DNA of 64,000 bases from Paragyromitra xinjiangensis. Lineage: Eukaryota; Ascomycota; Pezizomycetes; Pezizales; Discinaceae. Within the stretch, counting starts at the first letter, position 1. Each line of letters opens with the position of its first letter. The notes beneath the pieces are model-generated. The model did not search any database and had not been told where the DNA came from. It was given only the letters and a program-made list of their open reading frames with translations. Shown here piece after piece: positions 46,796-59,010 of this stretch. The position numbers were made by a program, and so were the translations under genes. The stretch is taken from the NCBI GenBank assembly GCA_038503065.1, contig JBCAMK010000008.1, positions 868,001 to 932,000 on the forward strand. Direction: 5' to 3'.

Positions 46796-47510
46796 TTTTT
46801 GTTTCTTTTGGCTATCAGAAGGCCCCCTTCAAACGCTGGAATATGATCTATCACGATATAAAACACCTGAAAAAATATATTCTACAAATGATCGCACATT
46901 AGGATCAGAAGCATTCACATAAGCCGTGGATCCTAAAACCCAGATCTTGAACCTCCGAATCATGTATCCCAGTTCCTTTCTTCTCCTTTCGAGTCCGTTG
47001 CAGATTGGCAAATTATATTTTTTCCATAGAATACTAGCAAGCAGCATACCAGTCGAGATTATACGCAGATCTTCAAAACGAAAGAGGATCATGGTGAGGT
47101 GTTACAGTCAGAACAGACACTTCCCCATACTTGGATCAATGATATTTGGTAAGGGAAACCCACTCTTCAATGACTAAGCACTGGGGGGGATAAACCTCGA
47201 GAAGGGCACTTCCCCCTTGCCACTAGCCTATCAATAGACAAAGATAATACCACGCTCGAATCTTGTGTCTGTTAAAGGGACCCCTATGCCAAAGCATTAT
47301 AGTCGAGTGGTCTAGACTAGCCTAAGAACAAATATATTTTCTATCCCTTTGTCCATCCCCGCACATTCCAATCACCACAGCTCACTCGCAATACCAACCC
47401 TGACCCTGGCCCAAGCCGGGTAATATATATTCCCCACCAAGTTGAACCGAAACAAAAACCAAAGAACTCATAAAAACACCTCCATCCAAATTACCCTTCT
47501 CCCATCCTCG
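46796..47510. other. Intergenic between helicase and SAM50
   Basis: No gene is recognised. Short overlapping frames occur on both strands without conserved motifs. Confidence 0.5.
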
Positions 47511-49307
47511 ATGGCATCCTCAATGCCTTCTGGAGATGATGTATGTTTCAATTATATATTCCCTACCCATTATCTACTATTATTACTCTTTGAAACAATT
47601 GACGTTAGAAGGAACCACATGACGGCTAATCATGTTTACTACAGGTTTTCGATCGTCTAAAACGCAACGTCGATCCAAAAGTCGTCCAAGACCGCGAAGA
47701 TGCTATTCGTGACCGAGTGAGGGCGCAATACGAGCGAGCACAAAGAACCCTCGCTGGACTGGTATATTTTATACTCACCCCTACGCCTTAAGTGATGGAG
47801 ACTAAATTATTCTAGATTGACGAAAATTCCACTCTCCCCGTTTCGATCTCGGAAATCCGCATTGAGGGAGCGAAAAACACGAGAAAAGGGTTTCTAGAGA
47901 AGGTTGTCGCACCGGCACTAAGTAGTAAAAAGGAGGGAAATTATACACTTGCTAGTGCACTGGAAGAGCTGCATGGGAGGACAAATGCCTTACATCGATT
48001 CGGTATGAGGTTTTTTCCCTTTCTACGGGGGTGACTGGTAAATAGGATACGGGTGGGGTAGAACTTTCAAGGGCAAGACAAAAACATCCGCTGATCGGAT
48101 ATAAATGAAAAAAATAGGAATCTTTCACCCTTCAATCTCCATCTACCTGGACAAAACCGCGGCCTCGACTCCAGCTCGGACGGACCTAAGTGTCCTTCTC
48201 ACCGTCGTAGAGAAGTCACGTCTACTACTGAAGACAGGCACCGACCTTGGCAATACCGAAGGCACTGGTTACGTCAATGGAACCTACCGCAACGTCTTCG
48301 GTGGTGCTGAATCTCTCAACGCTTCCGCCTCCATCGGCACCCGCACCCGCTCCGCCTACGAAATTAACTTTCAATCCCCGATCGCTGCAAACCCTGACAT
48401 CATTGCCGAGGTCGGCGGCTACGCTAGCAGCCGCTCTCATCACCACTATGCTTCCCACGAAGAGGCACTGAAGGGAGGACGAGTTGGGGTCAAGTGGGGG
48501 AAGAGGGAGGACGAGCATGAGGTGGGGTATACAGGTATGTGGAGACAGGTTACGGGACTTGCTGAGGATGCAAGCGCAAGCGTTAGACAGAATGCGGGAG
48601 ATAGCGTTAAGAGTGCGCTGAACTATACTTTCACGAGGGATCGCAGAGATAACACATTGCTTCCGGGAAGTGGGTATCTGTACAAATGTAGTAGCGAGGT
48701 TGCAGGGTGGGGCGGACTAGGTGGGGATGTGGCATTTAGCAAGACAGAGATGGAAACACAGGGAGCGGTGACAATTCCTGGTACTGGAATTTCTGTTACA
48801 GCTGGGCTGAGAGGTGGATTACTGTACCCGCTAAGTCTCGGCCTGGGCGATGCTAAAGTCGCACCAAAACCCTCCAGGATTAACGACCGGTTCCAGCTGG
48901 GTGGCCCAACGGACGTGCGGGGGTTCCGAGAATGCGGGTTAGGAGCGAAAGATGAGGCTGATTCCGTTGGCGGTGATGCCTACCTCGCCGGTGGTGCATC
49001 GATACTTTTCCCGCTACCGAGGTTGGGCGTGGAGAAACCGTTAAGGATACAAGCATTTGTGAACGGGGGACGATTGGTAGGGCTGCAGGGGATTAGCGGG
49101 ACGAGGGGGGATGATGTGAGTGGGAGTGTGATGAACGCCATGAGAAGGATGACAGAGCAATTGCCAAGCATCGCAGCAGGAGTTGGGATCGTATACGCGC
49201 ATCCAGTTGCAAGATTTGAGCTAAATTTCTGTCTACCGATTGTTAAGAGGCCGGAAGAGAAGGCGAGAAAAGGATTACAGTTTGGAGTTGGAATGAATTT
49301 CTTGTAG
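47511..49307 (+). CDS. SAM50: SAM50/Tob55, outer-membrane beta-barrel assembly protein
   Basis: I model join(47511..47540,47645..47761,47816..48002,48118..49307), 507 aa; all introns are GT-AG and in phase. The N-terminal third holds a POTRA-like segment (ISEIRIEGAKNTRKGFLEKV, then LHRFGIFHPSISIYLD). The rest is a Gly-rich 16-strand Omp85 barrel with GGAESLNASASIGTRTRSAY, LPGSGYLYK and the conserved FQLGGPTDVRGF in strand/loop L6. It ends with a hydrophobic-aromatic beta signal, FGVGMNFL. SAM50 is the core of the mitochondrial sorting and assembly machinery that inserts beta-barrel proteins into the outer membrane. Family length is about 480-520 aa, so the model is full length. Confidence 0.93.
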
Positions 49308-49825
49308 AGCTTGTGTAGAAAGTTTTTTCTCCCCCTCTCGTTCCTCTTTCCCTACAGCAGAATTGTAACTATTCTTGCATGGGAGTTCTTGTAGATTTCT
49401 TCTCTTTCCATTTCTCCTTTCCTTTTCTTTCTCTCTCCCGCACGTGCACCTGATTGCTCCTACTATAGGATGTGTAGGGAAGAACCTGTGATAATACATA
49501 TAGCTAGACGAATCGAGTGAGAGAGGAAACGCCAAGACACGCCACTTTTCTCGTTGATGGTCCAAGCTTTAGTCCTTCACTTTAGCTCAGCCTCCTCCCT
49601 GGTCTTATCTCCCTTCTCTCCTCCTCTCCCTCCAACTACGTTATACCGGGTACTTCTGCTACCACTGCCACTGCCCCTGCCACTCCACTGCTACTACCTC
49701 GCCTGTCTTGCCCCCCTCCCTCCTCCTCCTCCCCTCCCTCTCCCCCTCCTCTCCCTCCTCCACAGCCATCGCCTCTCACCCTCTCCATCCACCGCCTATA
49801 ACTCATCCACCTCCTGCAACCAACC
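49308..49825. promoter_or_regulatory. SAM50 3' region and CT-rich UBC6 promoter
   Basis: The first ~230 bases follow the SAM50 stop. From ~49,560 to 49,825 the plus strand is dense in CTCC and CCTCTC runs, a pyrimidine-rich tract typical of fungal promoters and transcription start regions. No TATA box is obvious. Confidence 0.5.
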
Positions 49826-50923
49826 ATGGCTACCCGTGCAGCCAACAAGCGCGTAAGTCCCCTAACCCTCTCCTCTGTCTTGGACAGCTAACAGCTGACC
49901 CCGTCCTCTAGCTAGCACGTGAATACCTCGCCATCCAGAAGAACCCTCCCCCATACATCCAAGCTCACCCCAGCGAAAGTAATATCTTGGAGTCTGTCCA
50001 TCCTTTCTATCCCCCTCTCTTCATCCATCTCTGCCCATCCTCTCCTCCTCTCGCTTCCTCACACCATCACTGACAATCTGATAGATGGCACTTCATCATC
50101 ACTGGCCCCGAAGAAACCCCCTACGAAGGTGGTCAATACTGGGGCACCCTCGTCTTCCCACCTGATTACCCCTACAAACCTCCTGCCATTCGCATGATGA
50201 CCCCTAGTGGTACCTCTATCCTCTTCTCTTCATACCTCTGTTCCCCGATTCCAAACTGAACCACTGACTTCCAGGGATCTTTTAGGCCGCTTCCAGACCT
50301 CTACTCGGCTTTGCCTCTCCATTTCCGACTTTCACCCGAAATCCTTTAATCCCGCCTGGGAAGTTTCTACCATCCTAATCGGTCTCCTCTCCTTCATGAC
50401 CTCCGAGGAAATGACAACGGGCTCTATTTCTGCTTCAGAGCCCGAGCGCAAGATTCTCGCCCAGCGAACGCGATGGTGGAATTGCACTGGCGGGGGCTCG
50501 GGAGTCCTCGATCCTATGACAAGTCAGGTCGTCCCCAATACCGCCAACAGCGGGCCGACCGGGCGCGGAGTCGGGTGGGGGGATATGGGAAAGCGCTTTC
50601 GCAGCGAATGGCCGGAAGTGGATAGGGAGAATTGGAGGTGGGTGTACGAGAAGCGGATTAATCCCGCGACAGGGATAGTGATGCCAGTTACGGCAGCAGC
50701 ACCCGCAGCGGGGGTGGCAGCAGAGGGTGGAAGAGTGGGAGTGAGCGGGCTTGAAGGTGGTGTGAGAAAACGGCCGGCGGGAGGGATGGGGAGCTCACCC
50801 GCAGGTACGGCGGCAGCGGGGGTGGTGGTTAAAAGAGGAGAAAGCTGGGTCAGAAGACATAAAGTGCTCGTCGGGGCAATTGTGCTGCTATTGTATGTGT
50901 TCGTAGTAAGGGTTTTCGAGTGA
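49826..50923 (+). CDS. UBC6: UBC6, tail-anchored ER ubiquitin-conjugating enzyme E2
   Basis: I model join(49826..49852,49912..49991,50085..50209,50286..50923), 289 aa. The UBC fold is complete: KRLAREYLAIQKNPPPYI, EWHFIITGPEETPYEGGQYW, FPPDYPYKPPAIRMMTPSG, then RFQTSTRLCLSISDFHP. Catalytic Cys is residue 87, the same number as in yeast Ubc6. The HPN tripeptide of ordinary E2s is replaced by a TPSG region, as in all Ubc6/UBE2J proteins. A Gly/Ala-rich linker leads to a C-terminal membrane anchor, KVLVGAIVLLLYVFVVRVF. The enzyme sits on the ER facing the cytosol and works with Doa10-type ligases in ER-associated degradation. Intron 2 uses donor GTCTGT, weaker than usual but needed to restore the conserved Glu-Trp. 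Confidence 0.92.
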
Positions 50924-52075
50924 TCAAGCCTTTGCCTTGTGTGTGCGCGGATGGCAGGCTCTCCTATACTTTAAAAATCTCTTTTTTCTCTCGTTTGATT
51001 TTCTTTCGTTGGGGGATTGAGCGGAGGGTTGGAATAGTAGCGTCCGCTGGCTAGCTAGATTCTAGACTGGGCGTTTGGTTTTTTTTCTTTCTTTTTTCCT
51101 TTATTACGGAGGACTAGGTGTGGCTTTCTTTTCTGTAGTATGTTTTTCCCGTTTACGTGTAGGTCTACTTTATTCTCCTAAGGTCTATTCTATTTTTCTT
51201 TGGGTAATTGTTTTTTTCCTCTTTTCAAGCTGAAGTTGCTAGGTTGGTGCTTTCCGGTGAAGGTTGCTGGTTCTTTTTCTCGCCAATGCTCTCCTCTCCT
51301 GGGCTGTTTCCTTTGTGGCAGAGAAGTATAAATTTACATATATTCTCGTTGCGAGTCTGTGTCTTAATAGTGCATATCGGCGGTTACCCCAAAATCGAGC
51401 CGGAAAGGGGGCTAGAAGTTCCTAGGCATATGCAAACGGTACTCATCCAGGCCCAATGTTCCTAAAAGAATGAACCATCGAAGCAAAGCTATATTCCAGC
51501 CTTCTACAAATAAAATACATCCGGAAAGGTGGTCGAGAGCTCTCTTCGAGTGTATCTAGAACTACTAAATAGAGTACGAGAGCTTTAGCGTACAGCAGTA
51601 GGAGGAAACTCACAGGCGACCCCTCTGTCTCCAACATTCGAGGTACTTCGCTGATGGTAGGGTAATTTCACAAAATATCACTCGTCGATAGCTGTAGTAC
51701 TGCAAAAAAAAGCCACATAGTTTTAATACAGTACCTTCGCAATAGTAACTAGTGTACAGGGCAAACCAAGTGATATACTACTGCACCGTATCATACAAGT
51801 AAATTGATCCTCCAAACGCCCCATGACTCTTACTCCGAAAAAAAACCAAAGTAGAAAAAAGCAAGAAAAAAGCAAGAAAATATGTATAAAATAAGAGCGC
51901 AAACTTGCTCAAAAGAAATAAAATCCGCGATAACCGTTTGCACAGGACAGACCTATACACTAGTGTAGGAAGGAAGAAAAAAAAACTCCGAATAATACAA
52001 TGATGAATCACCAAATTAATACTCCCCTTTCATCTTCACTTCGCTTCGTGCGTAGCTATTATCAGACCATAGAAC
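50924..52075. other. Intergenic between UBC6 and MCM21 (convergent)
   Basis: About 1.15 kb between two converging genes. T-rich stretches at 51,080-51,220 and A-rich stretches at 51,835-51,990 may hold the 3' ends. No gene is recognised. Confidence 0.5.
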
Positions 52076-53917
52076 TCACTGGAATATTAACCCCACCACA
52101 CACTTTGTCGCTTCGAACACACCTCGTTCCTTGACCAGCAACCTGAAAATCTCTCCGACCTTAGAGAATGCCTTCATCTCGTCCACTTCCGCCCCTGTGA
52201 CAATGAAGGTTAGTATTCGTTCCTTCTTGAAAACACAAGTAAAAAGAAGGAAAAAAACCAACATACAATAAACCGGCAACCTAACATCCGCCTCCACCAC
52301 ACTCTCCGCCTCCCCACCCACCCCTATTTCAATGCCCCAGCTCACAATAAACTCCACCCCACTCTCCGACGAGCTAGTATAGTGTGTCTCCCCCATCACA
52401 TCTTTTGCCGTCCGGGAATGAAACCGGAGCAGCGACGTGCCAAGCCACGGTATTATGTCACTTCTTCCGACTTTCCTGTCCTCTACGTCTTCAGCACTTT
52501 CCTTTGCGCGTGCGACGGGAGTAAACACGGGAAGAAGGTGCGGGAATGTCCGACAGAGACGGGAGAACACGGCGGCGCGTTTCTTGGCGAGAACAGTGTA
52601 TGAAGAGAGGGCGCAGAGGGTGGTGTTGATGTCGCCTTCTTGTGCCGCCTTGTTTAGAGGTGCTCGGAGTTCTCGTCGCGCCCAAGGGGAGACTTCGGAG
52701 CTGATTCGACTGACAGTCCAGGAAGGTGCTGAGACGTCAAAGGAGAGCTTGAAGAAGAGGAGGCGGTTGGAGCTGTAGCCGTGGGCAATGTGGCGTTGGG
52801 TTAAGTTCAATTGGTCGGGGCTGTCGGGGGGTGGGAGAAATGGTAGCTGTATGGTTTCGTCGTCGAGGTAGGTGGGGGGTTCTGGGGTGGAGGTGATGGT
52901 TGTAGTGGAAGTTGAGGTAAAGGTAAGGCAATGGAAAGCGGAGAGTTGAGGAAGTGGGTCTGCGACAGCTAGGGGGCGGGCGGAAGGAATTTCAGGGTCT
53001 TTTGGAGCGTATTTAAGTTTTGGGAGTGTAGTATGCGAGGAATCATTGGTGGTCAGTAATCGTTTACTACGAACAAGGAATTAGAGGTTAGCAAATTCAT
53101 TATTTTTCGAGATTTCGTTTCCGGGAACAAACATTATTGCCTCTAAATCACCCTCCGGACTGGGGACCTCTTTTGTATCCTTCTCCACCCGTGTCTCCTC
53201 CTTCTGAATCTCCTCCTTCAGATCTTCCACCTCCATCCTCAGCGCATTGACTCGCGCCTCAATCAATTTCCTCAGAGCTTCATTTTCAGCGTTGACCTGT
53301 TTCGTCCCATTTTCCTCAACGACCTCCTCTGTATTTTCCTGTCGCCGTCTCTTTCCCGGCTTTTCCATGGCCTCCTTTCCCTTCCCTTTTGTCTGTGCGT
53401 CCATTTTCCTGTTTTTGTGCATTTTTTCTGTAGGTGACGATTTCCCATCCTCAGCAGATTGCGATGGCGACTCGCTCTCTTCCCCAAGACGACCCATTCT
53501 CGACAAACTACTACCATGGTTTGATTCATTGAAAAAGCTGCTCCTCCTTGCAGGGCTCTGAGATAGCCGTGGGCCTCCAGTGCGACGGAACCGCCCACCA
53601 CCACCACCCTCCCGTAGTCCTGTAGTAGATCCAAAATTGAGTTTTCCAATTGTCACGCCATCCCCAACACTACTCCCATTCGTTTTTGGCGGTGCAGGTC
53701 GTTCACTATAGGGTGAGCGTCGAGGAGGCCCCAGGTTGTTTTTTCCCTTAGAAGGAGAACCGTACAAGGAACCCTTTGTTGTTATCGGACGGACGTTTGA
53801 GCCATTGCGAACAGGGAGTTTTGAAGGACTAGCAGCTCTCTTTTGGGGCTGGAGATCTGGATTGAGCGGAGGGGATATTTTCAAGCGCTTCGGAGGGGTT
53901 GGCCCGAGGGAAGCCAT
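52076..53917 (-). CDS. MCM21: MCM21/CENP-O kinetochore subunit
   Basis: I model complement(join(52076..52194,52267..53066,53133..53917)), 567 aa. Intron 1 (GTTTGT...GCTAAC...GTAG) and intron 2 (GTATGT...ACTAAC...CACAG) restore one frame across three pieces. The N-terminus is basic and disordered (SLGPTPPKRLKISPP), followed by a coiled coil at ~208-248 (LRKLIEARVNALRMEVEDL). After it comes the CENP-O/Mcm21 region: KRLLTTNDSSHTTLPKLKY, then FHCLTFTSTST, VSPWARRELRAPL, LSSYTVLAKKRAAVF, and a C-terminal WAEVDEMKAF...FRLLVKERGVFEA. In the COMA/CCAN complex Mcm21 pairs with Ctf19 and links centromeric nucleosomes to the outer kinetochore. The start may instead be 53,950, 11 codons upstream. Confidence 0.78.
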
Positions 53918-53950
53918 TACGGGGGGGGGAAGACGCGTTAGTTGTTGCAA

Positions 53951-54183
53951 TTATGATGAATATCAGCGATAGAGGAAATGGGTTGTCGCGCCCTTTGTTT
54001 TTGTTTATGCGGCAGATGATAAATAATATTCTTTTATTTATTCTTTCTTCCGTTCCTGGAAGCGAAGTTACCCGGCGGATGCACCCGAGATGCTCTTTAC
54101 TCCCGCGGCTCCCCCGACAACACTATCAATCGCTATAGCCCTCCCCCCCCCATATTCACTCCCACTCCTACTTAATACTCCTC
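53951..54183. promoter_or_regulatory. Divergent promoter shared by MCM21 and TAF6
   Basis: Only ~233-266 bases separate the two outward-facing start codons, so regulatory sites must be shared or overlapping. The TAF6 side is C-rich (54,085-54,183); the centre is AT-rich with ATAATATTC. Confidence 0.65.
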
Positions 54184-55666
54184 ATGGCCCTCTGGAATGG
54201 CGACACCGTCAAAGATGTCTCCGAGTCTGTTGGCATCGCCAACCTCTCCGACGATGTTGCCAAGAACCTCGCTATGGACGTGGAATACCGCATGCACCAG
54301 GTCCTCCAAGAAGCTCTCAAGTTTATGAGACACTCCAAACGGACCGTCCTCGGCACTTCTGATATCAGTAATGCTCTCCGAGTCCTCGATGTTGAGCCCC
54401 TGTACGGATATGAGTCTTCACGTCCTCTACGGTTCGGTGAGGCGAGCTTGGGCCAGGCTCAACCCATCTTCTACGTCGAAGATGACGAGGTCGACTTTGA
54501 AAAACTAATCAATGCCCCGTTACCAAAAGTACCGAGGGAGGTTACATTCACCGGTATGGCTCTCTACAGCTGGGCGTTGAAGACGAGACTAATCAAAAGC
54601 AGCCCATTGGCTCGCGATCGAAGGTGTCCAGCCTGCAATTCCCCAAAACCCAACTCAAGCAGAAGCTGCCCGTCTCTCTGAGACTACACCCAAAGGCGCT
54701 TCAACATCTACACTCGCCGCATCTGCTGCATCTGCTTCCGGTGGTGGCGGTGACAACGTTGCCGTGAAGCCACTCGTCAAGCACATTCTCTCCAAAGAGC
54801 TACAGCTCTACTTTGACCGAGTCTGTGCCGCAGTCACCGACGAATCAAACGAATCACTAAGATCTGCGGCATTGGCCTCGTTGAGAAATGACCCCGGATT
54901 GCACCAGCTGTTGCCGTACTTTGTCCAGTTTATCAGCGAGAAGGTCACTCATGGACTCAAGAATATCTTTATTCTGAACATGATGATGGAGCTCACATAC
55001 GCTCTGCTGGAGAATGAAAATCTATTCATCGAGCCCTACGTAAGTCTTTTCCACCACTCAACCAGGCCAGGCTAACACCTCCTCTAGGTCTCATCCCTCA
55101 TTCCCCCAATCCTAACCTGTCTAATCGGTAAACGTCTCGGTGACGCCTCCTCCCCATCCACTCACATCTCCCTCCGTGACTTCTCTGCCTCACTCCTTTC
55201 CCTAGTCTGCAAGCGTTTCGGTGACTCCTCGCACACACTCAAGCCCCGTCTAACCCGCACGTGTCTAAAACACTTTCTCGACCCCGCAAAGCCACCAGGC
55301 ACGCACTACGGTTCCATCATCGGCCTGGCCGCGATTGGTGGGCGCGAGTCCGTGCGTGTACTCATCCTGCCGAACGTGAGTCTATTTGTCGAGAACGTAG
55401 TTAGAAGTGAGATGGAGAAAGGGGGACAGGGAGCTATGGAAGCGGAACTGTGTCTAGGTGCTATTGTAAATGTTTTGAAGCTTCTCGAGGAGGATGTGCC
55501 CGGTGCACCGGGGGTGGCCAATGGTGATGGCGGTGAACTGAGGGAGGAAGATAGAGAGAGATTGGTGGGAAGGCTGGGAGAGTTGGCAGCGGACGAGGTC
55601 TGGAAGCTGGGGAGAGGACGACTTGTGAAGGCTATTTTGGAGCCCCAACCGGGGGCGACGGTATGA
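54184..55666 (+). CDS. TAF6: TAF6, TFIID/SAGA histone-fold subunit
   Basis: I model join(54184..54553,54603..55039,55088..55666), 461 aa. Residues 1-68 are the TAF histone fold ([20 protein letters not shown], then [19 protein letters not shown]). The linker carries LYGY and the signature [16 protein letters not shown], which fixes the first splice junction. The C-terminal part (~200-440) is the TAF6 HEAT-repeat domain: [25 protein letters not shown], then [23 protein letters not shown]6 dimerises with TAF9 in TFIID and SAGA and supports RNA polymerase II initiation. Length agrees with fungal orthologues. It is divergent from MCM21. Confidence 0.93.
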
Positions 55667-58301
55667 TATCATGAACGGCAGTAGGAGGGCTTGGGATATT
55701 TGATATATGGAGGCTGGTTTGATATAAATGGCGTTGGCTTTGGGTAAATTTGTAACATATATGGTATCGTGATACGATGGCCACGATAACATGATCGCTA
55801 GCTGTGAGAGCGGGGCTAGTATAATAATGGGAATTGAATAGCGTCTTCACTTATTCGAACGGTTGAATTTTGCTTGTAAGCTTTCTAGGGTGCTGGTTTG
55901 CATGGGTTTAGATCACCAGGTTCGAATCACTGAAAATATGGGGTTATTTGCCAATAGGTGGAGGCCAGCGTTCAAAAACGGGTTCTCTTGCCAATTTTCT
56001 CTGGCAGAGAACGAGTCACTAACTAGAATAAACTCATTGTTCCTCCCGAAACCGTACTTTGTATACTGCAGTCGAAAACCTTCATTTACGAAGAAAACCA
56101 CAGACTTCGGGCACCCAAACTAAAGTCCCCACCAGACCCATATTGTCGAACTTGCTGATTAACCTATGTAAACCACGAGAGCGAAACTACAAATAGGAGC
56201 TGCTTGTCTAAGACCATGGTTCTAGGCTTCTATCCACGTAGGTATTCCAAATCCTATGACGTCCCTTACTTTCCTGAACCTGCTACCAATTCAATACGCG
56301 CGGATCGTACCCCAATATTCGCAACCCTCCAGTCATTCCCAACACCTGAACTAACTAACTGGATCTGGGAATGTATTTGTGGCGAGCTGATAAACACACT
56401 CGTGGAGACGGGCCCATCAAAATAGGTAAGGGGATGCTGCGACTCATAAAGTATCACTCGCCCAATCTAAACGCCCTCTCACGCGCCGAAAATCCTAGAC
56501 CAAACCGGTATCTCTCGGGATGTGGAGAGCATCTCGAGCGGGCAACGTGATCTGATCTCTGCAAGGTGGGGTTTCCTGTGAAACAGAAACATGAGTTAGT
56601 TCCACACCACGGGTTACCCGTACCTGAAAAGCACCGACAAACACCTGTTATGAAATCGGATGAACCTAACTTATGGGGGCAGTGTAACACAGAACTTGCT
56701 GCAATAGGTTATGCTATCCCATCACCGTCCGCGGCTGCGGTTTGACCAAGTAACCCCGGCTCGAGGTTAGGACTTTGATGGATACCTTTCGTCCGACGTG
56801 ACATTTTCTCGAAACGAAATGATTTGAAACATGGATGAAACATGGGTTGTCCAGTGGTTTCTTTTTCTTACAATAGTCAAGTGAGTTGAAATTTCCAGTG
56901 GACCCCTCTCGGCAGATGAGATGTTAGCCGATGACAATTATTATATGATTGATTGGTACATGTGTTATAAAGCTAATCTTTGATTAAAGGTTGCGATTAC
57001 TCAATATTGATTGTTGACATCACTCGGCGTAGCTTCTAATAGTTTAGCTAGATAGGTATGGCCTAGACCTGAAATCATCCTCTTTCGAATAATTACCAAT
57101 AGTGCTATACCTGCTGCATATCTCGCCAACTCTACAGATGACTTTCTAATCACCAGACATCAGTGATCTCTCATTTATGGGGAAGCCGAATTCCCAATGT
57201 TCCACGTGGCTGCAAGGTAGGATCAAGCGATCACCTGTGGAATTTCAAGCCTGAACCATTCTCCAGGGTATTAGTTTCCATTTTATATTTCCCATATTTC
57301 ACGAATGCTATCGGCGGGCCCACAGAGAATAGGCGGGTGCCTCTGCAAGCAGTACGACTCAAGCTTTACAAGCGTACGGGGGGGTGAAGTTGGAACAGCC
57401 AGGATGTTTAGTTTTAACGATTAAGCTACAAAAAAACAGTTTTTCAGTACCCTTACCGTTCCAACTTCACCTCTCATGCGCCTGTACCATGTATCTGTCA
57501 TCGGTATCTCTCCGGTGGTAGTGGATCAAAAGGCGGGCCCATCCGCAGCCTTCGCACGATAACTGAGTGATGTACCAAGTGGCCCGTTCATAATGGACCA
57601 GTGACGGTCTAGGCGATGACATCTCCTTGTCTCGAACCAGCCTCTGGGGCTCTGGACATCTCCGTGTCTTAGCTTTTCTCCGGAATAGTTTGAAACCCGA
57701 AAACTATTTGACATTAACGCTTCACGGCAAGGCTATTTGTCGTCGTTTGAATCAATCGATACCTAAATATTTAGGTGTGCTAGGCATCGGTACTAGTACA
57801 GCGTGCGACGTGGGGGCATGTCGACGTGAGACACGGATTAGATAGCACTACTGAATCAATTGGTTTCTGAGTCGAGTGAGATTTTATGAAAGCCAGGTTA
57901 GAAGAGTCGAGAAGCGAAAGTCCCAAGGCTCGCCCGTCCGTAAGAAGCACCTTTGTGCTTTGGTGTCTCATCTTGGGTATCTATTCTCCGGAATTGGCTG
58001 TGCAACTCCGACAAAAGTACATGTTTCCCAGTAAATGCTACCCGCTGTTTTCTTGAATTGACGCGCAAACCATCAAAAGCTGTGTTTCTAACGTCCACTT
58101 AAAATTATATAGCCTCCCTTATTCGAGTGAGCTCCCATGAGAGTTGCCCTAAGAACTCTCTATATATGTATGGATGCATACCTAGCTCCTGGCAATTGGC
58201 CATAATTAGACATATGCACATAGAACAAACTCATATGCACAAACCCAACGCGTAAACCCCCGTGTCTTACTATATCCCCGGACTAAGGGCAATCCCAAAG
58301 A
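55667..58301. other. Intergenic, no gene seen
   Basis: 2.6 kb without a recognisable gene. A GGTTCGAATC string at 55,919-55,928 resembles a tRNA T loop but no cloverleaf forms around it. Confidence 0.5.
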
Positions 58302-58520
58302 TTATTTGACATCACTCTCAGCAATAGCCGGTACAGGCACGGGGATATCCGTATAATATTTGATAGCGGGAATGCGCCACATGGGAAGCATGTACAGTAA
58401 GGGGAAGATGAACTTGGGCGAAAACAGCCGTTGGCCCAGGGGCGCCATATCACATATCAACTTCAAACCGAGAGCCCGGTTGCGGAGTAATTGAATTTGC
58501 CTACTCCGGTGAAGGGATAC
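58302..58520 (-). other. Possible orphan 3' exon, unknown family
   Basis: Read down from ~58,520 to the stop at 58,302-58,304, this frame encodes about 72 residues with coding-like composition: LLRNRALGLKLICDMAPLGQ, then FIFPLLYMLPMWRIPAIKYY and a Pro/Val-rich end. Codons are biased to C or G at third positions, unlike nearby intergenic frames. I do not recognise the family, and no matching upstream exon is visible within 500 bases. It may be the 3' remnant of a lost gene or a membrane-protein exon. Confidence 0.25.
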
Positions 58521-59010
58521 TTCTCTAAAAGTGACAAGCTTGACAGATATCATTGTTATTTAGCTATGCTGATTTGGAAGATGGTACATGTGTTTAGATC
58601 TCGCTTGAGCTTCGTTGGGGTGAATTTTGTAAGCTATAAGGTTCTAGACGTAGGAGAGAACCTCAGACACTGGAGAACCCCCCCTCCCTGAGCGGGAGCC
58701 GAACCGCGATATCGACTGCCATCCCCGTGTAGCTTCTCTCATGGCTTCAAATGCCGAGTGATAGGCTATGGTTTCATGCTTTGAGTCTCGTTGAGTGACA
58801 TTACTTTGCACTAGACGTAAAATTATCATCCGAGGTATGTGTATACTAACCTCTTATATTTCTCGGACTTGTAGCGGTGCAACAAAGGATACTCGTAAAT
58901 ACAAATAACATCGCGTCAACTAAAAACATAAGGAAAGTAAATCGTAGACGGGGTGGCATGGGAGACAAGAGTCAAATTAAATAGCCCCAAAAAAACTATT
59001 GTACAAGTAA

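Noticed and set aside
55900..55985. Possible tRNA with GGTTCGAATC T loop
   Set aside because: No matching acceptor, D or anticodon stems can be formed around it.
58670..58760. Possible tRNA on the minus strand with GGTTCGGCTC
   Set aside because: The loop lacks the conserved adenine and the stems do not pair.
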